DNA of 64,000 bases from Cyathus striatus (lineage: Eukaryota; Basidiomycota; Agaricomycetes; Agaricales; Nidulariaceae): assembly GCA_025738555.1 (NCBI GenBank), contig JAOVFP010000004.1, positions 496,001 through 560,000 of the forward strand, given 5' to 3'. The notes under the pieces were generated by a model, which was not told where the DNA came from, searched no databases, and worked only from the letters and a program-made list of their open reading frames with translations. Every line of letters begins with the position of its first letter. Position 1 is the first letter of the stretch. This document shows, piece after piece, positions 23,895 to 35,763 of this stretch. Position numbers and translations under genes: made by a program.

Positions 23895-24556
23895 ATTGAA
23901 GACTTAGTACGCGCTTACCGATGGAGATAAGTGGTGTTCTTATCTCCGAGAGTGCCAGAGCGAGTCAGTGACGGTCTCAAGGTAAACGAGTGGTTTAACG
24001 TAGAGCAAACTCGGTACGTTAATAGTATTTTAGGTAGCTACTGCAGTACCTTTAATACTATTTTCTAAGTATCGAATCTTTGAACTGAGGTAAAGGGTGT
24101 GAAAGTCAAAAATATAATATTTGAGTATCCTATGTAGTCCTACTTCTACGCGTTATCCTAGTGTTCCAGAGTGTTCTAATGTACTCTGGGTAGTTCTACG
24201 CTATTCTACAGGCTAGTATAGGATTATAGAAGTAGTGAGAAGGTTCTTATTGGTGAAGTAGTAGTATTTGTATACTACAGAGCGAAACTAGTAGGCATGT
24301 AAGGTAGAATATCTCTATACTATAGGATACCTATAACAGTTACATCACGTGACTATTTGCAAACGTAAATTTCAACCAAATTCTGAACTCTAAACCATTC
24401 ATCCATCACACTTGCGAATCAACATGGTCCCTTACAGTGATCACGATAAGCACCTACGCACAAGCCAACAACTAAAAACGACACATCCCGTGGGAGAACC
24501 CATTCAAACAGGATATACGTACCACACAGTCACGTAAAGAAGACACACCTTGTGAA

Positions 24557-24617
24557 CACTTTGCACAGGCAATGGGAAACCCAAGTGCTCGTGGGGAAAA
24601 TATAGTTTATATATAAG
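24557..24617 (+). promoter_or_regulatory. P450 C core promoter with TATA box
   Basis: TATATATAAG at 24608-24617 ends 40 bp before the ATG at 24658. The upstream ACTTTGCACAGGCAAT is a diverged form of the block seen before P450 A and B. Similarity between C and A/B upstream regions stops at about 24520. Confidence 0.6.
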
Positions 24618-24657
24618 TTCGAAGTTCATGAATACACAAATATCTTGTTCTTTCAGC

Positions 24658-26781
24658 ATGTCCTCAACAATATCCGCCGCGCTCACGCTATTTGCTCTAG
24701 CAATCTTCTACCGCGTCCTCCAATCCAACTCAAATCCCATCAACATCCCATACCCCCCCGGTCCAAAGGGCACATTCCTAATCCAAAACCTCCTCGATAT
24801 ACCAAAATCAAGAGCATGGTTCACCTACACTTCATGGAAGAAGCAATATGGTATGCTATCCGATTGATTATTATGATTCATACTAAACTTTTATGTATCC
24901 CTTGAAGGAAATTTCATCTTCTTACGAGTTCTAGGACAGAAGATCTTGGTACTCAACTCCCACAAAGACGTAATAGCGCTCTTCGAAAAAAGATCAAGGA
25001 TCTACTCCGATCGTCCTCAATTTCCTGCTGTTGACATGTACGCCTTTCCATATACATACCCCACTATGAAACACAAACTAACTGATATATAGGATGGGAT
25101 GGAACTTCAACTCAGCAGGACTTCAATACTCCAACAAATGGCGAAAGCACCGTAAAATATACCAACAGTTCCTCCGTTCGCCACTAACACACGCGTTCTA
25201 CCCCATCCAACGAACAAAGGTACACGCAATGCTCAAAGATCTATTAGACGATCCACATAATTTCAGGAACCATTCTCGAAGGTTGGCATATCTCAGCCAA
25301 TTACCACCCCCCATATTCACCAACTTACGTTTTTATTTAAGATGCTCCGGTGCAATAATCATGAAAATGATATACAACATCGACGTATCCCCCTCTCCCA
25401 AAAAAGACTTTTACATCGAAGTAGCAGAAGCAGCCGACACAAACTTAAGTCTCCTCGCCGTTCCCAGTGCTATCTTCGCAAATATCTTCCCTCTTATTTA
25501 TTACATCCCAACTTGGTTTCCAATTATCGGATCCATAAAGCGCATACTTCTGGAGACGAGAGAGCTGACGCATCAAATGATGAGTGTTCCATTTGACGTT
25601 GCTTTAAATAATCCCGTAAGTTATCATGTTGATATGAGCGAGGGATATTAACGAGAGTTTTCAGGACCCATCTTCTGGTGTGGCTATGCGACTTTTAGCG
25701 TACAGCCGTAGTAGAGGTGCCAATCCCGCAGAAGAATACGCAATACGAGAAGTATGCGCGACAGCCTATTCAGGTACATTCCCACAATCCCCAAAAACAA
25801 ATCTAACTTGAAATACACATTCAATATCCAGCTGGCGCAGACACAGTACCTACCCTCCTCTCCATATCCTCCCTATTACTTACTATTATCCATCCCAGAC
25901 AGTCTCAGCAATGGGCACATTCTTCCTCGCAATGCTCACATCCCCCAACGCACAACTCAAAGCCCAAAATGAAATCGACAACGTTATCGGTACCACAAGG
26001 CTTCCAGAATACGACGATAGAGAATCGCTCCCGTACATCGAAGCTATATTCCGAGAAGTTATGCGATGGAATCCTGTTCTTCCACTTGCTGTCCCACGAT
26101 GTACGACTGCAGATGATGTTTATAACGGGTATTATATACCCAAGGGTAGGGCGTATCTTTGCTCAAGAGTGTTGAACAGCCTGATTCTCAGGTCATAGGT
26201 ACAATTGTGATTCCGAACATGTGGTACGTGAACCATTTCTTACTTCGATGTATAAGAGTTTTATGTGAATACTTGAAGGGCGATGGCGCACGATGAAAGG
26301 ATCTACCCAGATCCGAACAAATTCAAACCCGAACGGTTCTTCAAGGAGAATGGTAAACTGAACGACGACATTTCCGAACTTCCATTTGGATTTGGACGAA
26401 GGTGCGTGCCATTTACACTTCTCAGCAATTTTGTTCGATACAGATTTCGTCGGATAGAATATGTCCAGGGAGGCATATGGCCAGCGCAACTGTATGGCGT
26501 GTTATCCTCATAAGCAATGCCAAATTACTTATAACTATCTATCTCCAGGTGTGGTTAACCATAGCGACAATCTTATCTGTGTTCAACATCAGAAAAGCAA
26601 AAGACGATTATGGAAATGAGATTCCGGTATCGGGAGTGTATACAGATGCAACTGTTAGGTATAAACGTCTTTCGATATATAGCGTTGCGCTGATTGATTC
26701 ACTAGTCACCCTGAGCCGTTCAAATGTTCTATTACGCCTCGAAGTGAAGCTGCTATAGAACTGATTACTGGTGTGAACTGA
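24658..26781 (+). CDS. Cytochrome P450 C (probably functional)
   Basis: Third paralogue, with the same exon plan as B and about 500 residues. Visible signatures: anchor plus YPPGPKG, MGWNFNSAG near 25094, AGADTTVSAMG joined across introns at about 25831-25915, EAIFREVMR near 26040, FKPERFF near 26325 and FGFGRRICPG joined across the intron 26402-26458. The normal last acceptor (…TAG/CAG before ATTCACTAG in A and B) reads TTG here. The next AG, nine bases on, keeps the frame and yields VSHPEPFKCSITPRS, ending at TGA 26779-26781, three residues shorter than B. The 5.5-kb element ends about 760 bp upstream. Substrate unknown; the A, B, C group is probably a lineage-specific expansion. Confidence 0.88.
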
Positions 26782-27370
26782 TACCACTTCGATATACTTC
26801 GAATGTTGAACTTGGGAACACAGACTATATGTGCTATGGCTCTTCTACTGCATGTAAATGTTATATCTATATGCGATTTTTGGATGCTGTCAGCTAGAGT
26901 ATAGCGGTGAAGCACGAGTCCTTCGGACGATTTCTCCGATTACGTAGCCGAAATTTGAGTCGACCATTCAAGGTGAACGACACTATCTTCAAAAATGGGG
27001 TTTATTAGCAGGCTCCTAAAACCATCCTCATCGCTCGCTCGAATGGCCTACGCATGATAAGATAAGGTGTACAAACAAAGAACAAACAAATCTAAGAGGC
27101 CAAACTCGCGAGCGAGAGGCTGGCAGAATTCGTGTCGGTCTTCTCGGAGATGTGACAGAACCTCAACAACATGGTCCCGAAAATTACTTCGCTTACAATA
27201 AATGACCAAATTCACACGACAATAAAATCTCTTTTACATCAGTTCTCATGTCGACAAGTCAGGGAGGTGTCATCGCGTACAATTTTAGTGAAAAGTATGT
27301 AGTTCATTTCTGAATTCACAAAGCTTTAGTTCTGTAGTTTTGCGAGGTAAAGTTAAACCCATTGTAAGTG

Positions 27371-28291
27371 TATGGCACACATACTGGGTAAAAAGACTTT
27401 TTTGGTACACCTTGACCAATTTTTTGCTAATATTAGTACACTTTTGAAATAAAGTTGTGTAATTTGGTACACCTCACCTGGATATTAGCATATTTTGTAC
27501 ACCTTGGTGGATCACCATTTGGTACACCTCATATTTCAATGGTACACCTCCATAAATAAGATTGGTACATCATGTTGTGTCAGTACATCTCTGATAATGA
27601 CTTGGTATACCTCATTCACTATCTATTTCTGTTTGGTACACCTTGTCCACAGATCATATGTTTTTGGTACACCTTTCAATGAGTGATATGCATTTGGTAC
27701 ACCTTGTCCATACTGATCTTATTTTGGTACACCATGTTTGGCTAGCCCATATATTTATCACAGTTATAGTAGTTAGACATAAGAAACAATTCACTTGAAT
27801 TGACATCTTTGGTATGCTAATGCAGTTTAATGCACTGCAGTTGATGTTTGCTCATATTTACAGACCAGACTTGCATCAAAGAAAATATGATACAGAGCCT
27901 TCTTCACAATGTTTCTAGTTAGATATAAGAAATAATTCACTTAAAGCAACGTCTTTTGGTATGCTAATGCACAGTAGTTGATGTTTGCGAATGTTTACAG
28001 ACCAGACTGCATGGAAATAAATATACTACAGTGACTTGTGCCAATCAAAAAACACATCCAGAGTAAAGGTAAATTTTGAGATGTACCAATTCTGAAAACA
28101 AGGTGTACCATATTCAACAATAAAATTCAAGTGTACCAATTTCGAAAATTTCAAAATGAAGGTGTACTATTTCAAAGACCAAGGTGTACCATTTTAAAAA
28201 GTTAGAAAATCAAGGTGTACTAATTTCAAATTTTTGAAGGTGTACCAAAAACATCCAAAAACATCGGTTTTTACCCAGTATGTGTGCCATA
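27371..28291. mobile_element. Nested TIR element with GGTACACC arrays
   Basis: The ends are TATGGCACACATACTGGG and its complement, followed by AAAAA, flanked by exact 6-bp TAAGTG copies (27365-27370 and 28292-28297). The left half carries about eleven GGTACACC-type motifs, the right half about six in the complementary orientation (GGTGTACC), so both face inward. The centre has a 146-bp direct repeat (about 27770 and 27916, TAGTTAGA(C/T)ATAAGAAA). No coding capacity. It sits inside the Mutator-like element, so it arrived later. Confidence 0.85.
27770..28012 (+). repeat. Central direct repeat of the nested element
   Basis: Two units about 146 bp apart share TAGTTAGA-ATAAGAAA, TTTGGTATGCTAATGCA and TTTACAGACCAGACT. 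Confidence 0.7.
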
Positions 28292-29264
28292 TAAGTGGGG
28301 CTTGACATCGGACAAATACAGTCATTATTCTAATCAAGTTCTACCAGTATGATATCCTTCTTCAATAGAAACACGCGCATGATCTGCAGTGATTCATAGA
28401 GAGATACTGAGATAGTATTAGCATGTATGAATCTCTTGTCCTGGTCCAGGGGGCCCGCGCGCTCTAGTTAGAGCACTAGAGCGATGTATTTCTTGTGTAT
28501 TTCCAATAGCTTTGTTGCATTTTGCATGAATTTCCACACTGCAACATGATGTTCAAGTTCTGGAACTGTTAGTACTTAAGTACTTATAGCTTCTACAATA
28601 TCAATTAAATTTACACTGGGGCTTTGAAGTAAATTAAGCAGTTTCCATTCGGTTGTCTTCTTTTTGGGCTCATTAGAATACACTGGATTATAAGGCAGTG
28701 TGGGGCAACAAATTCAATGAAAGGGAAAAAGCAATCTATTTATTATGAATGTTGTAGAGCAGCGTTTTGCCTGCACTACAAAACTCGACATTCCTCGAAG
28801 CACAGCGACCAAGTCACGTGACCGTCGCGTATACGTCTTTCTGGTCTCTCTCTTCACCGCTTCTCCTCACCCCCTCACCGTTGACCACCACTAAACACTT
28901 CAATTAACTTGCAGTAGACTAAGTAAGTAGTAGGTAGACCAAGACCACGAAAGGTGAAAGATCAATCAAGTAACAGTAATGCCAGTTGAATGCCAGGGTC
29001 TCAGAAACTTTGCTGCTTGCGCTGATGTAAAAATAATTTTATTGTCGTGTGAATTTGGTCATTTATTGTAAGCGAAGTAATTTTCGGGACCATGTTGCTG
29101 AGGTTCTGTCACATCTCCGAGAAGACCGACACGAATTCTGCCAGCCTCTCGCTCGCGAGTTTGGCATCTTAGATTTGTTTGTTCTTTGTTTGTACACCTT
29201 ATCTTATCATGTGTAGGCCATTCGAGCGAGCGATGAGGATGGTTTTAGGAGCCTGGTTTATTAG

Positions 29265-29784
29265 TAATATTTCCATATCATCACTAAATAGATGTCTTTT
29301 CTAGTCCACTGACAACATCGATTCCTCATGGTCACGGCACAGTGCGAAATACTTAGGCAAACCTACTATCAATTTACTATGCACGTTTAATTTTTTACAA
29401 AATCTCTACTGTGCGGAAGTTTCGGTAGGTAATCGGTATGATATTGATAACGTCTAGTCAGACTAATCAGGCGGCACTCGTTGGCTTGTCAATGTCGCCT
29501 GGTGGTCGATAGGTACAGTATTTACACAGGTGGCAGGCAACTATTTTGCTTTAGAGATCATTAATTAATGTACAGGTATATTCAGAGCTAGCAATGACCT
29601 TTCAATGCGCTGGCGGTTTTTTCCGTTTTTACAGAGCGGTACCGGTGATCGGCCCACTGAATGCTTGTAATATTTGAGTGATCTATATTTCAATTAATTC
29701 AATAGTTTAGAATGTATGAATAACTGACTTGTATATAAATACCGCTTTATTTTTCACATTATTCTCAATCCTCAAAGTCCAGCA
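29265..29784. other. Upstream region of PalI-like gene
   Basis: No gene seen. A TATA-like TATATAAATACC lies at about 29731-29742, roughly 45 bp before the start codon of the next gene. Confidence 0.4.
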
Positions 29785-30624
29785 ATGTTGTCCACCTTTA
29801 TCCATCGAGCCCTCCTCTTCACCACCTTTGTGCTGTTATTCATCACCTCCATTCCCCTCAGTCCCTACCTCCAAGGAGTCTTCGACATTACCCGAACATC
29901 CTTCGATGGTAATATCCAACTTATTCATCACAATAAAAGTGCTATATTAAGCGAGATACGGGTTCGTCTCTTGTCTCTGTTCCCTTGATAAAGTCCTTAT
30001 CTGATATTGTCTGCAGTTCGGCGTCTGGGGACCCTGTTTCTACCACGCTCAAGACGGCACCCCCGCGTGCCCTACAATAGGCCCCGCATACTCCGTACAA
30101 CTTCACGACGAGTCACATACCGTCAATATTTCCGCCTCCTGGACGCGCGGTCTGGCTATCCACCCCATTGGTATGCCCCTTCTCCCCTCATCCTTTCTAT
30201 CACGACTCATTCACACGTCATAGCCGCTGGTGTAACATTAATCGGACTCCTCCTCTCACTCTCATCCCATGTCACCGTCACCATCATCTCATCAATCGTC
30301 TCATTTATGGGGGCAATTATAGTACTGAGTGCGTTCGCGTGCGACACGGCCCTGTATGCATGTGTATTTCGTCAGATCAATAAGCTCGACAGTTCCAACG
30401 CGAGTATAATTCCCGGACGAGGTATGTCTGCTCGTATTTTACTTCCAAGCGTATCTGACGTTGTTACAGGGTATTGGCTGATATTTATCTCCGGCTTCCT
30501 CCTCTTCTTCGCAGGAATTACCGGTTTATCCTGTTACAAGAAGCGCAGTAGTGACCGTAAAGAAAGCATCAACGAGACATCATATCCACTTACGCTGCGG
30601 AATAGCCAATCTACCTTGGTCTAA
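29785..30624 (+). CDS. SUR7/PalI (Rim9)-like four-helix membrane protein
   Basis: Exons at 29785-29961, 30017-30170, 30224-30421 and 30470-30624 join to a 227-residue protein with the frame kept throughout. Helix 1 is near residues 9-26. It is followed by an extracellular loop with RFGVWGPCFYH, the conserved G-x-W-G-x-C type motif of this claudin-like family. Helices 2 and 3 are close together (AAGVTLIGLLLSL and MGAIIVLSAFACDTALY), helix 4 is WLIFISGFLLFFAGITG, and a short polar cytosolic tail rich in Lys, Arg and Ser follows. Relatives act at the plasma membrane in ambient-pH (Rim/Pal) signalling or in eisosome patches; which one applies here cannot be told. The TATA box is about 45 bp upstream. 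Confidence 0.75.
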
Positions 30625-30850
30625 TTGCATACTAAGGCCCGCCGTCATACTTTCCTATGTGTACAATTTTGAAGCAATGATTTCATAACGCTTATTTGAT
30701 GCTGGAGTACATCATGTGTCACTAGTTAACACTCTCCTGCTAGCCCACGTTCTGCGCACAGCTTACTCCAATATAATGTACTATATAGCAAAGATTCGAC
30801 TATTGTACATGTAATCACATATTTCCATCCGCTGTGCGTACAATGAAGTA

Positions 30851-31806
30851 TTACTGGGTGAAGTCGACGCAACTCTCATACGTCTGTCCGTTGAACGCGT
30901 ACCACCACCACTGAATCGCACATGAACCCGCCGTTTTGCATTGTGTACCGAGGTCGGGAAGGGTTACGCTAAAATCGGCTGTAAATCAAATAAATATCAA
31001 TTTCATCGTGTGACGTAACGAAATGGCTTGCTCTCGTTCTTTACCCAGTCAGCTGGGCCTAAAGAGTCGTTCGTGTAGACAGGCCAGTAGAATAATGGTT
31101 TACCAATGAGCGTTTGGGTAGCAAGATTTACCTAATTTTATTTATATTATTGGTGAATAAGTCGCGGTTTCATAAGATATGTCGACATACCACAGAAACG
31201 TTCTGAATAATATTATGAACAGCCGCTCAAGTTTACAACTGCAAATATAGACTTACAGCAGTGCCCGTATGATGCGCTTCAATATCCACAAGAAAATGGA
31301 CAGAGGTACCAGCGGGGTATGTCTTTACATTCTTCGTGTTATCAGAGAACTGAGAGGCAAATACGATTAGCATGGGAGTAGTTAACCAAAAGAGGTCTTA
31401 CCTGGTAACCTCTGCAGAGGAATAAATGACACGCGTTGGCATTGTACCCAGAGTCTTCTTTCTTGGCAGAGTTTTCGATCTATACCAAGTTAATATCATG
31501 TATGCGGTTCCGACAATTACCAAGGCTTACCGGGCCATATAAATCTGAACGACATGGGCGTTAATTCTGTTCATGTACGAAGAGTTATAAAACACCAGCC
31601 TGATTTCAAAGTATTGTACACTCCAGTGCCGCATGCAGCAAGAGCCTCAGAGCCGAGCTAGTAGTCATTGCAATCAGTACCGTGGATGGAGATAAATGGT
31701 AGTTACTACATACTGCTCGTGGCGTTGGTGTAGTAACAACACCGTGAGCCTCGGAAAATCCAACAGTGGAAGCGATTAAGCCTATTAACTTGAGAACAGC
31801 AAACAT
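30851..31806 (-). CDS. Secreted LPMO-like / chitin-binding type-4-like protein
   Basis: Seven or more exons give about 190 residues. The start at 31806 gives a signal peptide (MFAVLKLIGLIASTVGFSEA) that would leave an N-terminal histidine (HGVVTTPTPRA), the arrangement needed for a copper histidine brace. Then follow ALAACGTGVYNTLKS, NACHLFLCRGYQFSDN, VDIEAHHTGTA, NVSVVNLATQTLIGKPL and the C-terminal LGTQCKTAGSCAIQWWWY ... TYESCVDFTQ. This order matches small secreted basidiomycete proteins often labelled chitin-binding type-4. The role in cell-wall or chitin degradation is inferred from that class. Two introns seem to use GC donors (after LKS, and in WVKNE|T); using GT sites instead breaks the frame. 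It lies tail-to-tail with the PalI-like gene, 226 bp apart. Confidence 0.75.
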
Positions 31807-32559
31807 CTTCAAGAAGAGGAATAGGATCTTACTTATGTCTTCCGTTAACTGCTCTGGCATCTGAAATATATACCTTTCCAAAATCATCATTGTTTTTGAA
31901 TAAAGTAAGTCTGGCGGTCCGGTTTCGAAGTATAATTATGCCAATATTAAGAGCATGACGAACAGGCGGGCCGGCGGAAAATTGAGACGTTACATCCCTG
32001 TCGCCATCATGCTCATTCGCGTTGATATCGGAGACTTATCGCGTGTGTATTGTGGAGATGGCTTAACGGCTCTCGGTCATTGAAAGAAGGACACTGTCCA
32101 TTTAGTCAAAACATACACGATAATCGTAACATAGACAATGCATTGCATTAGATAACATGTGACCATCCACGCCGCTGACTAGCTTATAATAAGCAAAATG
32201 TAATAATACAGCATTGGACATAGTAAAGTTCAAGATAATTGTTGCATGTACTGGCACCATGTATCGTTTTAACTATCCAATAAATTCATCTCCCGCATAG
32301 GACAAGAAACAGCCCAATGACAAAATCAGGGGTAGAAAAAGAAAAAGTTAACGGTGGTAAATCCACGCATGCATTGGAACCGCAACATCGAATTTCGAAC
32401 TCCCGCAGTACGCCTCGCAATTCCAACGAGATGTTGAACGATTGCACCTTGTTGCCTATTGAATGCATCTAAAACATCCACGTCACTTGCACCATCGGTA
32501 TACATCCGTTCAAGTTGTGCGAGAGTAGTATACTCGATCCAGGACCAGGCCAGCTGGAT
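31807..32559. other. Intergenic, no gene seen
   Basis: No coding region or repeat could be recognised. Minus-strand frames at 32286-32562 lack any domain and run into block S. Confidence 0.4.
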
Positions 32560-33960
32560 CATGACGTCATATTGTCATATGACTGAATGCGGCGAAGGAC
32601 TGGAGAAAATTCAAATAATACTCGCGTAGTAACTCAACCCTCTCCACGTGTAACATGAAATAGAGAGAAATGTTGAGCTTCGCCTCACACTCCAATGAGC
32701 CTGGCATGGAATTGAACCCGGAACGTCGTCCAGACAGTGTTACGTAATACACACTGTGAAAAATTCACTTGACCACCAGGACATTGAAAATAGTAGCTCG
32801 CTGCTCTACATATATCCACTCAAAGTCATTTTGTTTCGATTAGCATCAGCAATCCTACTTACATTCTCAGATCGTGGCAACCAAGTCAAATTTCAAGAAT
32901 TCAGAGCCAAACTTGCTCGACACTGACTTAAATCACATGTTATTAGTCGTAGTAAGTACATCCACTTAATAAATATGCATGGCATCACTGCAGATTCAAT
33001 TAGAGCATCGCTGGATGCTATTGAGATTCGAAATGATCTTTTTTATTCAATGTACCCTATTGAAACACCTAGGATATTACCATGATTATATCCAATAAAC
33101 TTGACTCACTATTACTGTATTCAGTTATTCAGTGTCAATAAATAAGAGTCAATTGAATATTCTCACCACCTTCAAACATACAGTATAAAATGCGAACCAC
33201 ATTTTCTGATTCTCTCACTACATCTATTCATTATCAGCCATCACACAGGCTACTATCACAACCGATGCAGTTATCAAAACCTCATTTACATAGTGCTTAC
33301 AAACACTCTCCATACTTACATTGCAATGTCGTGACATACGGCCTGCCACAACCGACAAAAAACAAGGGATTACAAAAAAAAAAAGAATTTCGTATATGCG
33401 TAGGCTAAGGTAGGAGGAATGGAAGAGAACACAAATCCACTGTACTATTCACATTTGTGTGCTGAAGCGGCGCTGTGTAGATGTGAATTTTGTTGAACTG
33501 CTTCATAATCGGAACTTAAAAAGATAAAACAGGATGTTGAAGAGGATACCTGGCTGCAGGTACCAGCTCGACAAAGAAATGCGAGTTGGGAGGACGTCCG
33601 TCCGTCCGTCCAGGATCCTAGGAAGTTGTGAGAGAAAGTCAAGGGAAGGACAACAACTTGAGTTGAAAAGAAGGAGGGTACGCGTACTTAAGTAGGATTA
33701 CATGAGGACTACGTGTGAACATAAAAATGAAACGAAACCACGTTTTGCTATGCAGGTAAATTACCTGCCCTATAATGTTATCGATTAACTTAGCCTCTCG
33801 TCGCTCAGGTCGTAAAACGCATATCGTGTCTCTCTCTCGGAGTCTCCCCCTTCTCCAAGTCGATTTCTAACCCCGTTCAACCGCGTTTACGTCATCTTGG
33901 TGTCCGAAGCACAACGAAGTGTTTCCCACGCACTGATCCCTGTCTCGGCTCTCCCTTTGT
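32560..33960 (+). repeat. Block S, copy 1 (tRNA-like plus TATA segment)
   Basis: Diverged copies lie at 55545-56540 (nearly full), 53400-53850 and 39640-39860 (partial). Shared landmarks, in order, are GACTGGAGAA..AATA, a minus-strand tRNA-like unit, ACAGTATAAAA(T/G)GCGAAC (33179-33197), GGAAGAGAACAC...CACTGT (33419-33441), GTTGAAGCGCTGTGTGG-type text and TTACGTCATCTT(G/C)G (33888-33901). An additional fragment of its start is at 42320-42440. Function unknown; it behaves like a dispersed repeat or an old gene-rich duplication. Confidence 0.6.
32690..32785 (-). tRNA. tRNA-like sequence in block S (degenerate)
   Basis: On the complement, the B-box GGGTTCAATTCC lies near 32705-32720, preceded by an A-box-like TGGTGGTCAAGTG near 32770. 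The anticodon arm does not form convincingly. Compare the related unit at 55643-55709. Probably a tRNA pseudogene or the head of a SINE. Confidence 0.35.
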
Positions 33961-35763
33961 CACCGGGTCAACTTTGTCGTATCCTTCCTCGTACTCTATC
34001 CCCACCCACCACCCACCTCCCCTCTCTCTCTCTCCCTGCCGCCGTCCAACATTCCTCAGCTCATTACTCCACGATTCACTGTCCATATACCTTGAACGCA
34101 CTACGTCGGTCCAGGCGTGAATGAAGAGGAACTTTCTGTAGTATGCTGCGAGTGATGCTGTTAGGAGAGGCAGGAAGAGGACGAGGGAACATTGGGAGGA
34201 ATAGAAGGAGTACAATATGAAACGTCAGGAGAACAAGAGGAGAAGTGGGGTAAAGAGAAGAATGAATGTGAGTTACCGTAACACTTTGCAATGACGACTT
34301 ACATTTCCTGTTTATTCTTCTTCTGAAGCACCTACGCACCTGTACGCCGATATGCTCTATGCCTATCCAATCATTCGATACACAATCTATATCCACCCTC
34401 TGTCCCATCGTCCAACCCACACTGATCCTCCATGGCACAGAACGATGTGCGATGTGTCAATTCCAAATCACCGAGCGAGGGTATCAACTTTAGCTATGCT
34501 CACGTAACCATTCCATGTTAGTGGCGTCTTATCTCTATCTACAACGAAGATACGTCGAATATACATCGAAACCGCACACAAGTAGTACCTAATCATGCTA
34601 TTGAGAGATCGGAAGCAATTTTTATGTTTATACAATTACTCTCGTCGCTATTACTGAGTACTGATGTTTGAATAGCTATGCGTTTAGGTCGCGTCCGTAC
34701 CCAATTATGCCACAGCCCTAGGTTATACGCCGATAAGCACTTCCTGTCCTACCTACTGGCCAAGAGGAATCGTCGATAACAAAGGACGACGTGTCAGTTC
34801 CCAAAACCACGAGCAAGAGTTTCAGCCTTATCGAAGATCACGCAACCGTTCCACTTTATGTATGCCCTATATCTACCTATACATCGACAACGCATTGAAA
34901 GTATGTCGAACGGTTCGTAACAATGTCATAGTGCGACGCCCAGTCGGAATCGATTTTGAGTTACATACTTTCACTTTCGTCACTATTATTTACTGATATT
35001 CGAATAGACACGCTGTTAGATCGATTTTAAGACTCATATCCGTTAGTGCCAGACTTTTCGTTTGGTTGAACTGCAAAGTTCTTGGTAAACGCTGTATGTG
35101 CAACCTAGATCAGCGCCACCTCCGTTAAGACATCGTCAGTATCAAGATTTGCAACCTCGCCCGCCGTATCACTCTGACTTTCATACTCAAATATTACAGG
35201 AGCTCGCATTCATGTGAAACCTATTCATTACGTGCCTCATTAAGCACCGAACGATGTGTGAGCCTACACCCTGCACTGAAATTGTGACAATATTTCTAAT
35301 CAAGAACTAACGTCTTCCATGGGCGGTAGACGCACTGTTCCAACGGCATCTAGGAAGGTTCAAGTTAGTTGCGGTGAGTACAGTAGGGAGATCACATTTA
35401 ATAGATGTGGGTTGACTAAATGTTAGCTGTAGATGTAAGATAGCGGATCGTGGAAATACCAAATAAGTGGCTGACCCTGCACCTTTTTCGGTTCAGCGTA
35501 CCAACCTATGAATTCGGAAAGGGGACAAATAATGGTACTGACTGAAAATATGTGACTGAAAATATTCGTGTGGTAGTTGGTTATATATAACATGCTAATC
35601 ATTGATTGTTCGTGTACATAAGCTAGTTACTGCGGTAATAAATTCAATCGTAAAACAATTCTAAACTGTGAATATGATAATAAATAGTAATGCGGGAAGA
35701 CGTCGCTGAGTAAGATATATAAAGAATAGTATACGGAGCATTAAGTCAGAGCTAGTTTTTGAC
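33961..35763. other. Intergenic with diverged tandem duplication
   Basis: No gene is supported. 34438-34690 and 34783-35040 are diverged direct copies about 345 bp apart (shared CGATGTGTCA..TTCC, ATATCTATCT-type and ACTGAT(G/A)TTTGAATAG text). A third related piece is at 53160-53350. 34220-34310 resembles 42400-42500 (ATGTGAGTTAC(C/T)(G/A)TAACACT). Confidence 0.45.

Larger units (their letters stand above)
27009..29255. mobile_element. Mutator-like non-autonomous element
   Basis: Long inverted repeats of 234 bp (27009-27242 and 29022-29255) start CAGGCTCCTAAAACC and are nearly identical. Exact 9-bp GTTTATTAG copies flank the element (27000-27008 and 29256-29264). Long TIRs with a 9-bp target duplication are typical of MULEs. 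The interior has no transposase; it holds a second element (27371-28291) and about 700 bp of non-coding sequence. The very similar arms suggest fairly recent movement. Confidence 0.85.

Noticed and set aside
27371..28291. CRISPR-like array from the spaced GGTACACC motifs
   Set aside because: Repeats are too short, irregularly spaced and inverted between halves; the setting is a eukaryotic transposon.
27365..28297. 8-bp target duplication (hAT-type) for the nested element
   Set aside because: The flanks agree for exactly six bases (TAAGTG); extending to eight fails on both sides.
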